NCBI GenBank assembly: GCA_049322795.1
Contig: JBMOQH010000016.1
Coordinates: forward strand, 1-64,000
Length of the DNA: 64,000 nt
From: Immundisolibacter sp049322795
GTDB lineage: Bacteria; Pseudomonadota; Gammaproteobacteria; Immundisolibacterales; Immundisolibacteraceae
Direction of reading: 5' to 3'
The translations under genes were made by a program, and so were the position numbers. Positions 33,633 to 40,913 of this stretch are shown piece by piece; position 1 is the stretch's first letter, and each line of letters starts with the position of its first letter. The notes under the pieces were generated by a model, which was given only the letters and a program-made list of their open reading frames with translations, was not told where the DNA came from and did not search any database.

Positions 33633-35216
33633 ATGCCCATGACCACAAGCCAATCCCCCGCCTGGGCCCGCGTCGCGGATGAACGCGCGCGCCTCGCCGA
33701 CTGCCGCATGACCGGGCTGTTCGCCGCCGACCCCACGCGCGTGGCGCGCTACACGCTGGACGTCGCCGGCCTGCACGTGGATCTCTCGAAGCACCTGCTG
33801 GACGACGGCGCGCTCGCCGCGCTGCTCGCGCTGGCGGACGCGGCCGAACTGCCGCGCTGGCGCACGGCGCTGTTCGCCGGGCAGCCGATCAACCACACCG
33901 AAGGCCGGCCGGCGCTGCACACGGCCCTGCGCGACCCGGACCCGGCGCCGATTCTGGTCGACGGGCAGGACGTGAAGCCCGCCGTGGCCGCCATGCACCG
34001 GCAGATTGCGACCATCGCCGAGGCCGTGCGCGACGGCACGCGCACCGGCGCCACCGGCCAGCGTTTCACCCACGTGGTGAACCTTGGCATCGGCGGCTCG
34101 TACTGGGGACCGGCGCTGGCGCTCGAGGCCCTGCACGCCCAGGCGACGCCGGACATCCGCATCGACTTCGTCTCCACCGTCGACCCGGCGCCGCTGAAAC
34201 GCCTGCTGAACGCCTGCGATCCCGAGCGCACGCTGTTTCTGGTCTCGTCCAAGAGCTTCGGCACCACCGAGACGCTATACAACCACCGCGCGGCGCGGGC
34301 CTTCATGCGCGCACGCCTCGGCGACGACGCCGACCGGCACTTCATCGCCATCACGGCGAGCCCCGACAAGGCCGCCGCGCTCGGTTTCGCCGCCGACAGC
34401 ATCGTCACCTTCCCGGAATGGGTGGGCGGGCGCTACTCGCTGTGGTCGGCCATCGGGCTGCCGGCGGCGATTGGCCTGGGTGCCGAGCGGTTCGCCGCAT
34501 TGCTGGCCGGCGCCCACGCCATGGACCGGCACTTCCAGGACACCCCGTCGGCGCAAAACCTGCCCTTGCTGCTCGGGCTGCTCGACGTCTGGTACGCGAG
34601 CTTCTGGGGTTTCGGCAGCCGCGCGCTGCTGCCCTACGACCAGGGCCTGCGCCTGCTGCCGACCTACGTGCAGCAGCTCGTCATGGAAAGCGACGGCAAG
34701 GGCGTGGACCGCGACGGCCAGGCGGTTGCTTACGCGACCTGCCCGATCATCTGGGGCGGCAACGGCAACGACGGCGAGCATACCTTCTATCAGCTGCTGC
34801 ACCAGGGCCCGGCCACCATTCCGGCCGAGTTCCTGGTCTGCACGGCGCCGGTGGCGGAGATACCCGGTCATCGCCAGCGCCTGATCGCGCAGTGCCTCGC
34901 CCAGGCCGAAGCGTTGCTCGGCGGGTTCGAGTCACCGCAGAACCCGCACGCCCGCTGCCCGGGCAACCGGCCGAGCACAATGTTCCTGTTGCCGGGCATG
35001 ACGCCACAGCTGCTCGGCGCGCTGCTGGCCTGCCACGAGCACCGCACGTTCACCAGCGCCGTGCTGTGGCGCATCAACCCCTTCGATCAGTTCGGCGTGG
35101 AACTCGGCAAGCGCCTGGCCGGCACGCTGGAGCGCGAAATCAACGGCGAGGCCGTGCCCGAGGCGGCGCACGATCCGTCCACCGCCGCGCTGCTGGCCCG
35201 CGTGCGCGCCGGCTGA
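33633..35216 (+). CDS. pgi: Glucose-6-phosphate isomerase
   Basis: 527 residues, interconverting glucose-6-phosphate and fructose-6-phosphate. VNLGIGGSYWGP, SKSFGTTETLYN, FPEWVGGRYSLWSAIG, QLVMESDGKGVDRDG (catalytic Glu region), GNDGEHTFYQLLHQG (catalytic His) and INPFDQFGVELGK are all present. Its products feed the ManC and Ino1 routes encoded elsewhere in the window. A second ATG at 33639 is possible. Confidence 0.96.
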   Translation: MPMTTSQSPAWARVADERARLADCRMTGLFAADPTRVARYTLDVAGLHVDLSKHLLDDGALAALLALADAAELPRWRTALFAGQPINHTEGRPALHTALRDPDPAPILVDGQDVKPAVAAMHRQIATIAEAVRDGTRTGATGQRFTHVVNLGIGGSYWGPALALEALHAQATPDIRIDFVSTVDPAPLKRLLNACDPERTLFLVSSKSFGTTETLYNHRAARAFMRARLGDDADRHFIAITASPDKAAALGFAADSIVTFPEWVGGRYSLWSAIGLPAAIGLGAERFAALLAGAHAMDRHFQDTPSAQNLPLLLGLLDVWYASFWGFGSRALLPYDQGLRLLPTYVQQLVMESDGKGVDRDGQAVAYATCPIIWGGNGNDGEHTFYQLLHQGPATIPAEFLVCTAPVAEIPGHRQRLIAQCLAQAEALLGGFESPQNPHARCPGNRPSTMFLLPGMTPQLLGALLACHEHRTFTSAVLWRINPFDQFGVELGKRLAGTLEREINGEAVPEAAHDPSTAALLARVRAG

Positions 35217-35241
35217 GCCGGCCCGCCGGGCGCGCCGCGCG

Positions 35242-36048
35242 TCAGTGCGCGGCGTGGCCGAGCACCCAGTGGCTCAGCACGATGGTGCCGATGCCGGCGC
35301 CGATCAGCGTCACCTGCGCCGCGGTCGCCGCCGGCTCGGTGCGCCGGTGCAAATCCGGGATCAGGTCGGCCACGGCGATATAGATGAAGCTCGCCGCGGC
35401 CAACGTGAGCACGTACGGCAGCGTGCCCTGCGCTGATTCCAGCGCGAAGTAGGCCACCACGCCGCCGATCAGCGTCGGCAGGTTGGTCAGCAGGTTGTAG
35501 AGCATGGCCTTGCCGCGCGAGTAGCCGCTGTGCACCAGCACCGCCACGTCGCCAATCTCCTGCGGAATCTCGTGCGCCACGATGGCCAGCGCCGTCAGCA
35601 CGCCAAGGCGCGTGTCGGTGAGAAACGCCGCCGCGATCAGCACGCCGTCGATCAGGTTGTGCACGCTGTCGCCGATCAGCACCAGCGCGCCGGTGGCCCG
35701 CCAGGGCCGGGCCGTGGTGAGCGGCGCGTGGCTGCCGTGGGCGGCGCAGGTGTCGGTGTGGCAATGCCGCCACAGCACGAATTTTTCGAGCACGAAGAAC
35801 AGCAGGATGCCCCCCAGCAACACGCCCGTGACGTGCTGCGGACTGGTCGCCTGATGCTCGAAGGCTTCCGGCAGCAGGCCCAGGAAGGCCGCCGCCAGCA
35901 TGGCGCCGACGGCGTAGCTGACCAGTGACGGCAACAGCCGTTCGCGCAGGCGGTCCGGCAGCAGCAGCAGCGTGCCGGCCGCGGCGGCGCTGGCGGTGCC
36001 GCCGAGCAACGTGAAAAGCACGATCCACAGCAGCGTCATGGGGCGCAT
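35242..36048 (-). CDS. ZIP-family divalent metal transporter
   Basis: 268-residue inner-membrane protein with about eight hydrophobic segments. The two metal-site helices are seen as DSVHNLIDGVLIA and IVAHEIPQEIGDVAVL. Between helices 3 and 4 lies the histidine-containing loop RHCHTDTCAAHGSH. This is the ZIP pattern (zinc, iron or other divalent cation uptake). Metal specificity is not readable. An in-frame ATG at 36039 is an equal start candidate. Confidence 0.88.
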   Translation of the reverse strand: MRPMTLLWIVLFTLLGGTASAAAAGTLLLLPDRLRERLLPSLVSYAVGAMLAAAFLGLLPEAFEHQATSPQHVTGVLLGGILLFFVLEKFVLWRHCHTDTCAAHGSHAPLTTARPWRATGALVLIGDSVHNLIDGVLIAAAFLTDTRLGVLTALAIVAHEIPQEIGDVAVLVHSGYSRGKAMLYNLLTNLPTLIGGVVAYFALESAQGTLPYVLTLAAASFIYIAVADLIPDLHRRTEPAATAAQVTLIGAGIGTIVLSHWVLGHAAH

Positions 36049-36195
36049 CCGGCGTGAAGGGTCGGCGATTCTAGCCGCAGCGGGACGGCACCCGGGCGAG
36101 GCAGCGCCCGGTCATTGGCCGGCGACGACCGTGGCACAATCAAACCACGCGCGCGCTGCCCTGCAGCCCGCTCCCCCCGTCGCAGGAGAAACGCC

Positions 36196-37569
36196 ATGAC
36201 CCCGAACGACTTGAGCCCGCTGCTGATCGACCGCCCGCAGGACGGCCTGTTCGAGGTCAGTCGCAAGCTGTTCACCGACCAGGAGCTGTTCGACCTCGAG
36301 ATGAAGCACATCTTCGAGGGCACCTGGATCTACCTGTGCCATGAGAGCCAGGTCGCGGGTCGGCACGACTGGTTCGCCACCCACATCGGCCGCCAGCCGG
36401 TGGTCGTCAGCCGCGACGGCGACGGCAAGCTGCACTGCTTCGTCAACGCCTGCGCGCACCGCGGCGCCACGCTGTGCCGCACCGCCAAGGGCAACGACAA
36501 GTTCCACGCCTGCCCCTACCACGGCTGGGTGTACGACTCGGCCGGGCGCAACGTGGAAATCAAGGACCACGCCAGCGGCGCCTACCCCAAGGCCTTCGAG
36601 CAGCAGGATCACAATCTCAAGCACATCGCGCGCCTGGAGTCCTACAAGGGCTTCGTGTTCGGCAGCCTGAACCCGGACGTGCCGCCGCTGCGCGAGCACC
36701 TGGCCGATGCCGGGCCGTTCGTGGACATGCTCGACGCCATGTCGCCCGAGGGCGCCGAGGTGATCAAGGGCTGCTCGACCTACCAGTACCGCGGCAACTG
36801 GAAGATGCAGGCCGAGAACGGCATCGACGGCTACCACTTCACCACCATCCACGCCAACTACGTGGGCGTGATCACGCGGCGCATGAAGGCGTCCGCCGCC
36901 GGCAAGGACGACAAGGTCAAGGTCGCCTACGACGACTCAATGATGAAGGGCTTCAAGAGCGGCTGCTACGACCTGCAGCGCGGCCATGCGCTGATCTGGA
37001 TCGACTTCCCGATGCCGCAGAACCGCCCGCTGTGGCAGGCCAAGGACGAGGTCGAGCAGCGCGTCGGCGGCGCCATGGCGGAGTGGATGCTCAAACGCCA
37101 GCGCAACCTGCTGATCTACCCCAACGTGCAGCTGATGGAGCAGGCGTCCTCGCAGATTCGCGTGTTCCGGCCCATCTCGCCGGAGCTCACCGAGGTCAAG
37201 ATCTACTGCATCGCCGCCAAGGGCGAGTCGGCCGTCATGCGCGAGCGGCGCATCCGCCAGTACGAGGATTTCTTCAACGCCACCGGCATGGCGACGCCGG
37301 ACGATCTGGCCATCTTCGAGGCCTGCCAGGAGGGCTACAAGGCGCGCATCGTCGAATGGCAGCAGGGTTATGACCGCGGCCTCGAGCACATCACGCGCGG
37401 CCCGGACCAGTTCGCCAGGGAGCTCGGCATAAACCCGAGTTCGAGCGGCCCCGACGCCACCGACGAGACCCTGTACCACGGCCAATACCGCGAGTGGATG
37501 CGCCTGATGCAGGCGGGCCTGGCGCGCGAGCAGGGCGCAGCGCCGGAGCGTCGCACGGCGACCGGCTGA
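36196..37569 (+). CDS. Rieske dioxygenase alpha subunit, benzoate/anthranilate dioxygenase-like
   Basis: 457 residues. Rieske ligands in NACAHRGATLC and CPYHGW; mononuclear iron site in NGIDGYHFTTIHANY. The N-terminal block FTDQELFDLEMKHIFEGTWI and the region YRGNWKMQAENG resemble BenA/AntA-type subunits that form cis-diols on benzoate-like acids. BenB (beta) and BenC (reductase), normally adjacent, are missing: the next gene encodes a HIT protein. AGGAG supports the ATG at 36196. Divergent from the ZIP gene. Confidence 0.87.
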   Translation: MTPNDLSPLLIDRPQDGLFEVSRKLFTDQELFDLEMKHIFEGTWIYLCHESQVAGRHDWFATHIGRQPVVVSRDGDGKLHCFVNACAHRGATLCRTAKGNDKFHACPYHGWVYDSAGRNVEIKDHASGAYPKAFEQQDHNLKHIARLESYKGFVFGSLNPDVPPLREHLADAGPFVDMLDAMSPEGAEVIKGCSTYQYRGNWKMQAENGIDGYHFTTIHANYVGVITRRMKASAAGKDDKVKVAYDDSMMKGFKSGCYDLQRGHALIWIDFPMPQNRPLWQAKDEVEQRVGGAMAEWMLKRQRNLLIYPNVQLMEQASSQIRVFRPISPELTEVKIYCIAAKGESAVMRERRIRQYEDFFNATGMATPDDLAIFEACQEGYKARIVEWQQGYDRGLEHITRGPDQFARELGINPSSSGPDATDETLYHGQYREWMRLMQAGLAREQGAAPERRTATG

Positions 37570-37588
37570 GCGCGCCGGGGGCGAAACC

Positions 37589-37933
37589 ATGAGCGACTGC
37601 CTGTTCTGCAGGATGGTGGCCGGCGACATCCAGCCGGAGGTCCTGTACAGCGACGAGCACGTGCTGGCCATCCGCGACATCAACCCGCAGGCGCCGTTTC
37701 ACGCGCTGGTGTTGCCGCGCGAGCACATCGCCACGCTGAACGATCTGACCCCGGGGCACGCGGAAACGGTCGGGCGCATGCACCTCGCCGCGCGCGAGCT
37801 GGCACAGGCCAACGGCTTTGCCGCCGACGGCTACCGCACCGTCATGAACTGCAACCGCCTGGCCGGCCAGACCGTGTACCACATCCACCTGCACGTGCTG
37901 GCGGGCCGCGCCATGCACTGGCCGCCGGGGTGA
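37589..37933 (+). CDS. HIT-family (HinT-like) nucleotide-binding protein
   Basis: 114-residue histidine triad protein: CLFCRMVAGDIQPEVLY at the start and the catalytic HIHLHVLAG near the end. HinT hydrolyses adenosine phosphoramidates such as AMP-lysine. Complete. It begins 19 nt after the BenA-like gene but the pairing is probably incidental, because hinT is a housekeeping gene. Confidence 0.93.
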   Translation: MSDCLFCRMVAGDIQPEVLYSDEHVLAIRDINPQAPFHALVLPREHIATLNDLTPGHAETVGRMHLAARELAQANGFAADGYRTVMNCNRLAGQTVYHIHLHVLAGRAMHWPPG

Positions 37934-37977
37934 GGGAAGCGCCACCGGCCGGGGCTTGAGCCACCCGGCGAATCATT

Positions 37978-37993
37978 TGGCTCGTCTTTTGCA
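37978..37993 (+). promoter_or_regulatory. Sigma-54-type promoter upstream of the porin gene
   Basis: TGGCTCGTCTTTTGCA matches the -24/-12 consensus TGGCAC-N5-TTGCA at all but one of the key positions, with GG (37979-37980) and GC (37991-37992) separated by exactly 10 nt. The expected transcription start is near 38003, just before the first leader hairpin. Confidence 0.75.
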
Positions 37994-38004
37994 TTGCGCA
38001 ACCC

Positions 38005-38111
38005 GGCCGCGACGCTGCGGCCATCCGGACTGAATCCAGCGACGCGCGGCTGCGTCGCCAACGCGACAACGAGGTCGTACCTGCCCTTGCGGCGGGTACG
38101 GCCTTTTTTTT
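38005..38111 (+). promoter_or_regulatory. Porin leader: two hexaloop hairpins followed by a terminator
   Basis: Hairpin 1 (38005-38022) has a 6-bp stem GGCCGC/GCGGCC around GACGCT. Hairpin 2 (38039-38058) has a 7-bp stem GCGACGC/GCGTCGC around GCGGCT. A third hairpin (38073-38085 with 38091-38103, including G:U pairs) is followed by eight Ts (38104-38111). The order is that of ANTAR-dependent (NasT/NasR) antitermination leaders: both loops have six bases with G at position 4, but G rather than A at position 1. The whole lies between a sigma-54 promoter and the porin ATG, so it is an attenuator candidate and not simply the hinT terminator. Confidence 0.6.
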
Positions 38112-38154
38112 GTGCCCGCGGGTCGCGGGCACGCGCAACACAGGGACGACACAC

Positions 38155-39477
38155 ATGCATGCCCATAACGTTCTGATCCGCGCCGGCGCGCTGTTGGGAG
38201 CCGGCCTGCTGACCGGCACGGCGGCCGCCCACGCCATCGACGACGCGCTGTTCCCGCTCACCGACGCGCTGCTGCAGGGCCGGGTGAGCCTGGACGTGCG
38301 CTACCGCTACGAGGCGGTCGATCAGGACCGGCCCGCCAGCATCCGGGACGAGGCGAGCGCCCAAACAGTGCGCACGCGCCTGGGCTGGCGCACCGGTTTG
38401 TTCCACGGCTTCTTCGCCTATGGCGAGGCGGAGAACGTGTCCGTGGTCGGCGACGAGGACTACAACAACACCTACAACGGCAAGACCCGCTTCCCGGTGG
38501 TGGCGGACCCGGACGGCACCGAGGTGAATCAGGCCTACCTCGCGTACCTGGGCCTGAAGGGCAACACCTTTCGCTACGGCCGCCAGGCGTTCTTTTTCGA
38601 CAACCACCGATTTATCGGCGACGTCGGCTGGCGGCAGAACCAGCAGACCTTCGATGGCTTTTTCTATGAGAACAGGATGCTGCCCGGCGTCGTCGGCAGC
38701 TACGCCTATGTCTACAACGTGAACCGCGTGTTCGGCGAGGACACGCCCAGCAGCGCTTTCGCCAACACCGGCGACTTCCAGACAGCCGGCCATCTGGTCA
38801 ACCTGCAGTGGAAGCCCAATCCGGTCACCACGCTCACCGGCTACGCCTACCTGCTGGATTTCGACGACTTCGCCGCCGAATCGACCGCCACGTATGGCCT
38901 GCGCGCCGCGGGCGAGATCCCGCTGACCTCGCTGAAGCTGCCGACACTGCCGGGGGCGCCGGGCTCGGCCATCCTCTACACCGCCGAGTACGCCCGCCAG
39001 AGCGACTACGCCGACAACACCGGCAGTTTCGACCTCGACTACGGCCTGATCGAAGGCGGCGTCCGGCTGTTCGGCGTGAACTTCAAGGCCGCCTACGAGC
39101 TGCTCGAGGGCGGCGCCGTGAACGGCACGCGCGCCCTGCAGACGCCGCTCGCCACGCTGCACGCATTCAACGGCTGGGCCGATCAGTTCCTGCGCACGCC
39201 GGCGGCGGGACTCAAGGACACCTACTTCACCGTCGGTGGGCCGGTGCCGGGCGTGGCCATGGACTGGCTGGTGCGCTACGACAGCTACCAGTCCGACGCC
39301 GGCAACGACGATTACGGCAGCGAGTGGGGGTTGATGGTCTCCAAGACCTTCGCCGAGCGCTACACCATCGGCCTCAAGCACTCGGACTACAGCACCGACG
39401 CGCCGGCCTTCATCGCCGGGCGGCCGGACACCAGCGACGTCAGCAAGAGCTGGCTGTGGGTGCAGATCAAGATCTGA
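38155..39477 (+). CDS. Outer-membrane beta-barrel porin, probably nitrogen-regulated
   Basis: 440 residues. Signal peptide about 1-26 (ending AAAHA-ID). The remainder alternates short amphipathic strands with glycine/aspartate/tyrosine-rich turns: SLDVRYRYEAVDQDRP, LGLKGNTFRYGRQAFFFDN, WRQNQQTFDGFF, ending in LWVQIKI. The RYGRQ...N..F.G..G.RQN..TFD pattern is shared with alginate-export-type porins, but there is no alginate gene cluster. Position upstream of NarK and Nrt and the sigma-54/attenuator leader suggest passage of nitrate or another nitrogen source across the outer membrane. That substrate is inference. Confidence 0.75.
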   Translation: MHAHNVLIRAGALLGAGLLTGTAAAHAIDDALFPLTDALLQGRVSLDVRYRYEAVDQDRPASIRDEASAQTVRTRLGWRTGLFHGFFAYGEAENVSVVGDEDYNNTYNGKTRFPVVADPDGTEVNQAYLAYLGLKGNTFRYGRQAFFFDNHRFIGDVGWRQNQQTFDGFFYENRMLPGVVGSYAYVYNVNRVFGEDTPSSAFANTGDFQTAGHLVNLQWKPNPVTTLTGYAYLLDFDDFAAESTATYGLRAAGEIPLTSLKLPTLPGAPGSAILYTAEYARQSDYADNTGSFDLDYGLIEGGVRLFGVNFKAAYELLEGGAVNGTRALQTPLATLHAFNGWADQFLRTPAAGLKDTYFTVGGPVPGVAMDWLVRYDSYQSDAGNDDYGSEWGLMVSKTFAERYTIGLKHSDYSTDAPAFIAGRPDTSDVSKSWLWVQIKI

Positions 39478-39502
39478 GGCCGCTCTGACCGCTGACAGGC
39501 CA

Positions 39503-39537
39503 GCCGGCCGTCCCGAAGGGGGCGTCCGGCTGGTCGC
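39503..39537 (+). terminator. Hairpin after the porin gene
   Basis: CCAGCCGG pairs with CCGGCTGG, extended inward by further G/C pairs, 26 nt after the porin stop. Only a weak T-rich tail follows, so termination may be partial. Confidence 0.5.
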
Positions 39538-39552
39538 GTCTTCGCCCCTCGC

Positions 39553-39568
39553 GGGCGTGTTAATTGCT
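39553..39568 (+). promoter_or_regulatory. Candidate sigma-54 promoter of narK
   Basis: GGGCGTGTTAATTGCT keeps GG (39554-39555) and GC (39566-39567) 10 nt apart and a perfect TTGCT -12 box; the -24 box (GGGCGT) is weaker. It would give a leader of about 55 nt before the narK ATG. Confidence 0.5.
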
Positions 39569-39632
39569 GCACTTCGCATCTCGCCGTTGCCTTGCCAGCA
39601 GCGGTTGTACGTTTTCTTTTGGAGGGTGGGAC

Positions 39633-40913
39633 ATGGACTGGCGGGATTTTCGAAGCTCGGGCCACTGGCCGACGCTGCTGGCGGCGTTTCTGTATTTCGA
39701 CTTCAGTTTCATGGTGTGGGTGGTGCTCGGGCCGCTGTCGCTGTACATCGCGCAGGACGTGGCGCTCGATGTGTCGCAGAAGTTCACCGTGGTCGCCATT
39801 CCGGTGCTGTTCGGCGCGCTGCTGCGCGTGCCGCTCGGCATGCTGGCCGACCACATCGGCCCCAAGCGCACCGGGCTGCTGGCGCAGCTGGTGGTGATGG
39901 CCGCGCTCGCCTACGGCTGGCTGGTGGGCCTGCACTCGGTCCTGGCGCTGGAGGTGTTCGGGGTGCTGCTCGGCATGGCCGGCGCGAGCTTTGCCGTGGC
40001 GCTGCCGCAGGCGTCGCGCTGGTATCCGCCGCGCTATCAGGGCATCGTGCTCGGCATCGCCGGCGCCGGCAACATGGGCGTGGTGCTCGACTCGCTGTTC
40101 GTGCCGTGGGCGGCCGAAGCCTGGGGCTGGCGCGCCGTGTTCGGCCTGCTGCTCATCCCGATGGTCAGCGTGTTCGTGCTGTACGTGTTGATGGCGAAGG
40201 ACGCACCGGAACAGCGCACGCCGGTGTCGCTGGCCAATTACCGGGCGGTGCTGGGCGACCGCGACACCTGGTGGTTCATGTTCTTCTACTCGATCACCTT
40301 CGGTGGATTCGTGGGTCTGGGCAACGCGCTGCCGCTGTATTTCACCACCTGGTACCACGTGTCCGGCGTGGCGGCGGGCCTGATGGTGGCGCTGGTGGTG
40401 TTCGCCGGCTCCATGTTCCGGCCGGTCGGCGGCTGGCTGGCAGATCGCGTCGGCGGCATCCGCTCGCTGCAGGTGCTGTTCGGCGTGGTGGCGGTGAGCT
40501 ACGTGCTGGTGGGCCTGCTGCCGCAGGGGCCGGCGCCCCTGGCCGGCGCGGTGGCCGATGCCAAGGTGGCCGGCTGGGGCATTGGCGAGCTGCCGGGCAT
40601 CGCCTGGCTGGCCGTGGCGGCGTTTTTCGTCGGCGCCATGGCGCTCGGCATGGGCAACGGTTCGGTGTTCCAGCTGGTGCCGCTGCGCTTTCGGCGCGAG
40701 ATCGGCGTGGTCACCGGGCTGGTCGGCGCGGCCGGCGGCGTCGGCGGGTTCTTCCTCGCCAAGACACTCGGCTGGTCGCGCGCGGCCACCGGCGGCTTCG
40801 GCCCGGGCTTTTTCGTGTTCGCCGGCCTGGCGCTGGTGGGGCTGATCGGGCTGGTCGCCGTCAAGTCCCGCTGGCGCACCACCTGGGGCGCGGTGGCGCA
40901 GGCGCGCGTGTGA
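39633..40913 (+). CDS. narK: NarK/NasA-family nitrate/nitrite transporter
   Basis: 426-residue major facilitator with about 12 hydrophobic segments. The nitrate-nitrite-porter pattern is seen in GMAGASFAVALPQASRWYP with GIVLGIAGAGNMG, and again near residue 330 with GAMALGMGNGSVFQLVP. RVPLGMLADHIGPKR is the MFS loop 2-3 motif. GGAGG lies before the ATG at 39633 and excludes a longer reading from 39564. Its stop overlaps the GTG of the PP2C-kinase gene. Confidence 0.9.
   Translation: MDWRDFRSSGHWPTLLAAFLYFDFSFMVWVVLGPLSLYIAQDVALDVSQKFTVVAIPVLFGALLRVPLGMLADHIGPKRTGLLAQLVVMAALAYGWLVGLHSVLALEVFGVLLGMAGASFAVALPQASRWYPPRYQGIVLGIAGAGNMGVVLDSLFVPWAAEAWGWRAVFGLLLIPMVSVFVLYVLMAKDAPEQRTPVSLANYRAVLGDRDTWWFMFFYSITFGGFVGLGNALPLYFTTWYHVSGVAAGLMVALVVFAGSMFRPVGGWLADRVGGIRSLQVLFGVVAVSYVLVGLLPQGPAPLAGAVADAKVAGWGIGELPGIAWLAVAAFFVGAMALGMGNGSVFQLVPLRFRREIGVVTGLVGAAGGVGGFFLAKTLGWSRAATGGFGPGFFVFAGLALVGLIGLVAVKSRWRTTWGAVAQARV

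Noticed and set aside
38073..38111. Simple terminator of hinT
   Set aside because: It lies 140 nt after the hinT stop, beyond a strong sigma-54 promoter and two further hairpins, so it is better read as part of the porin leader.
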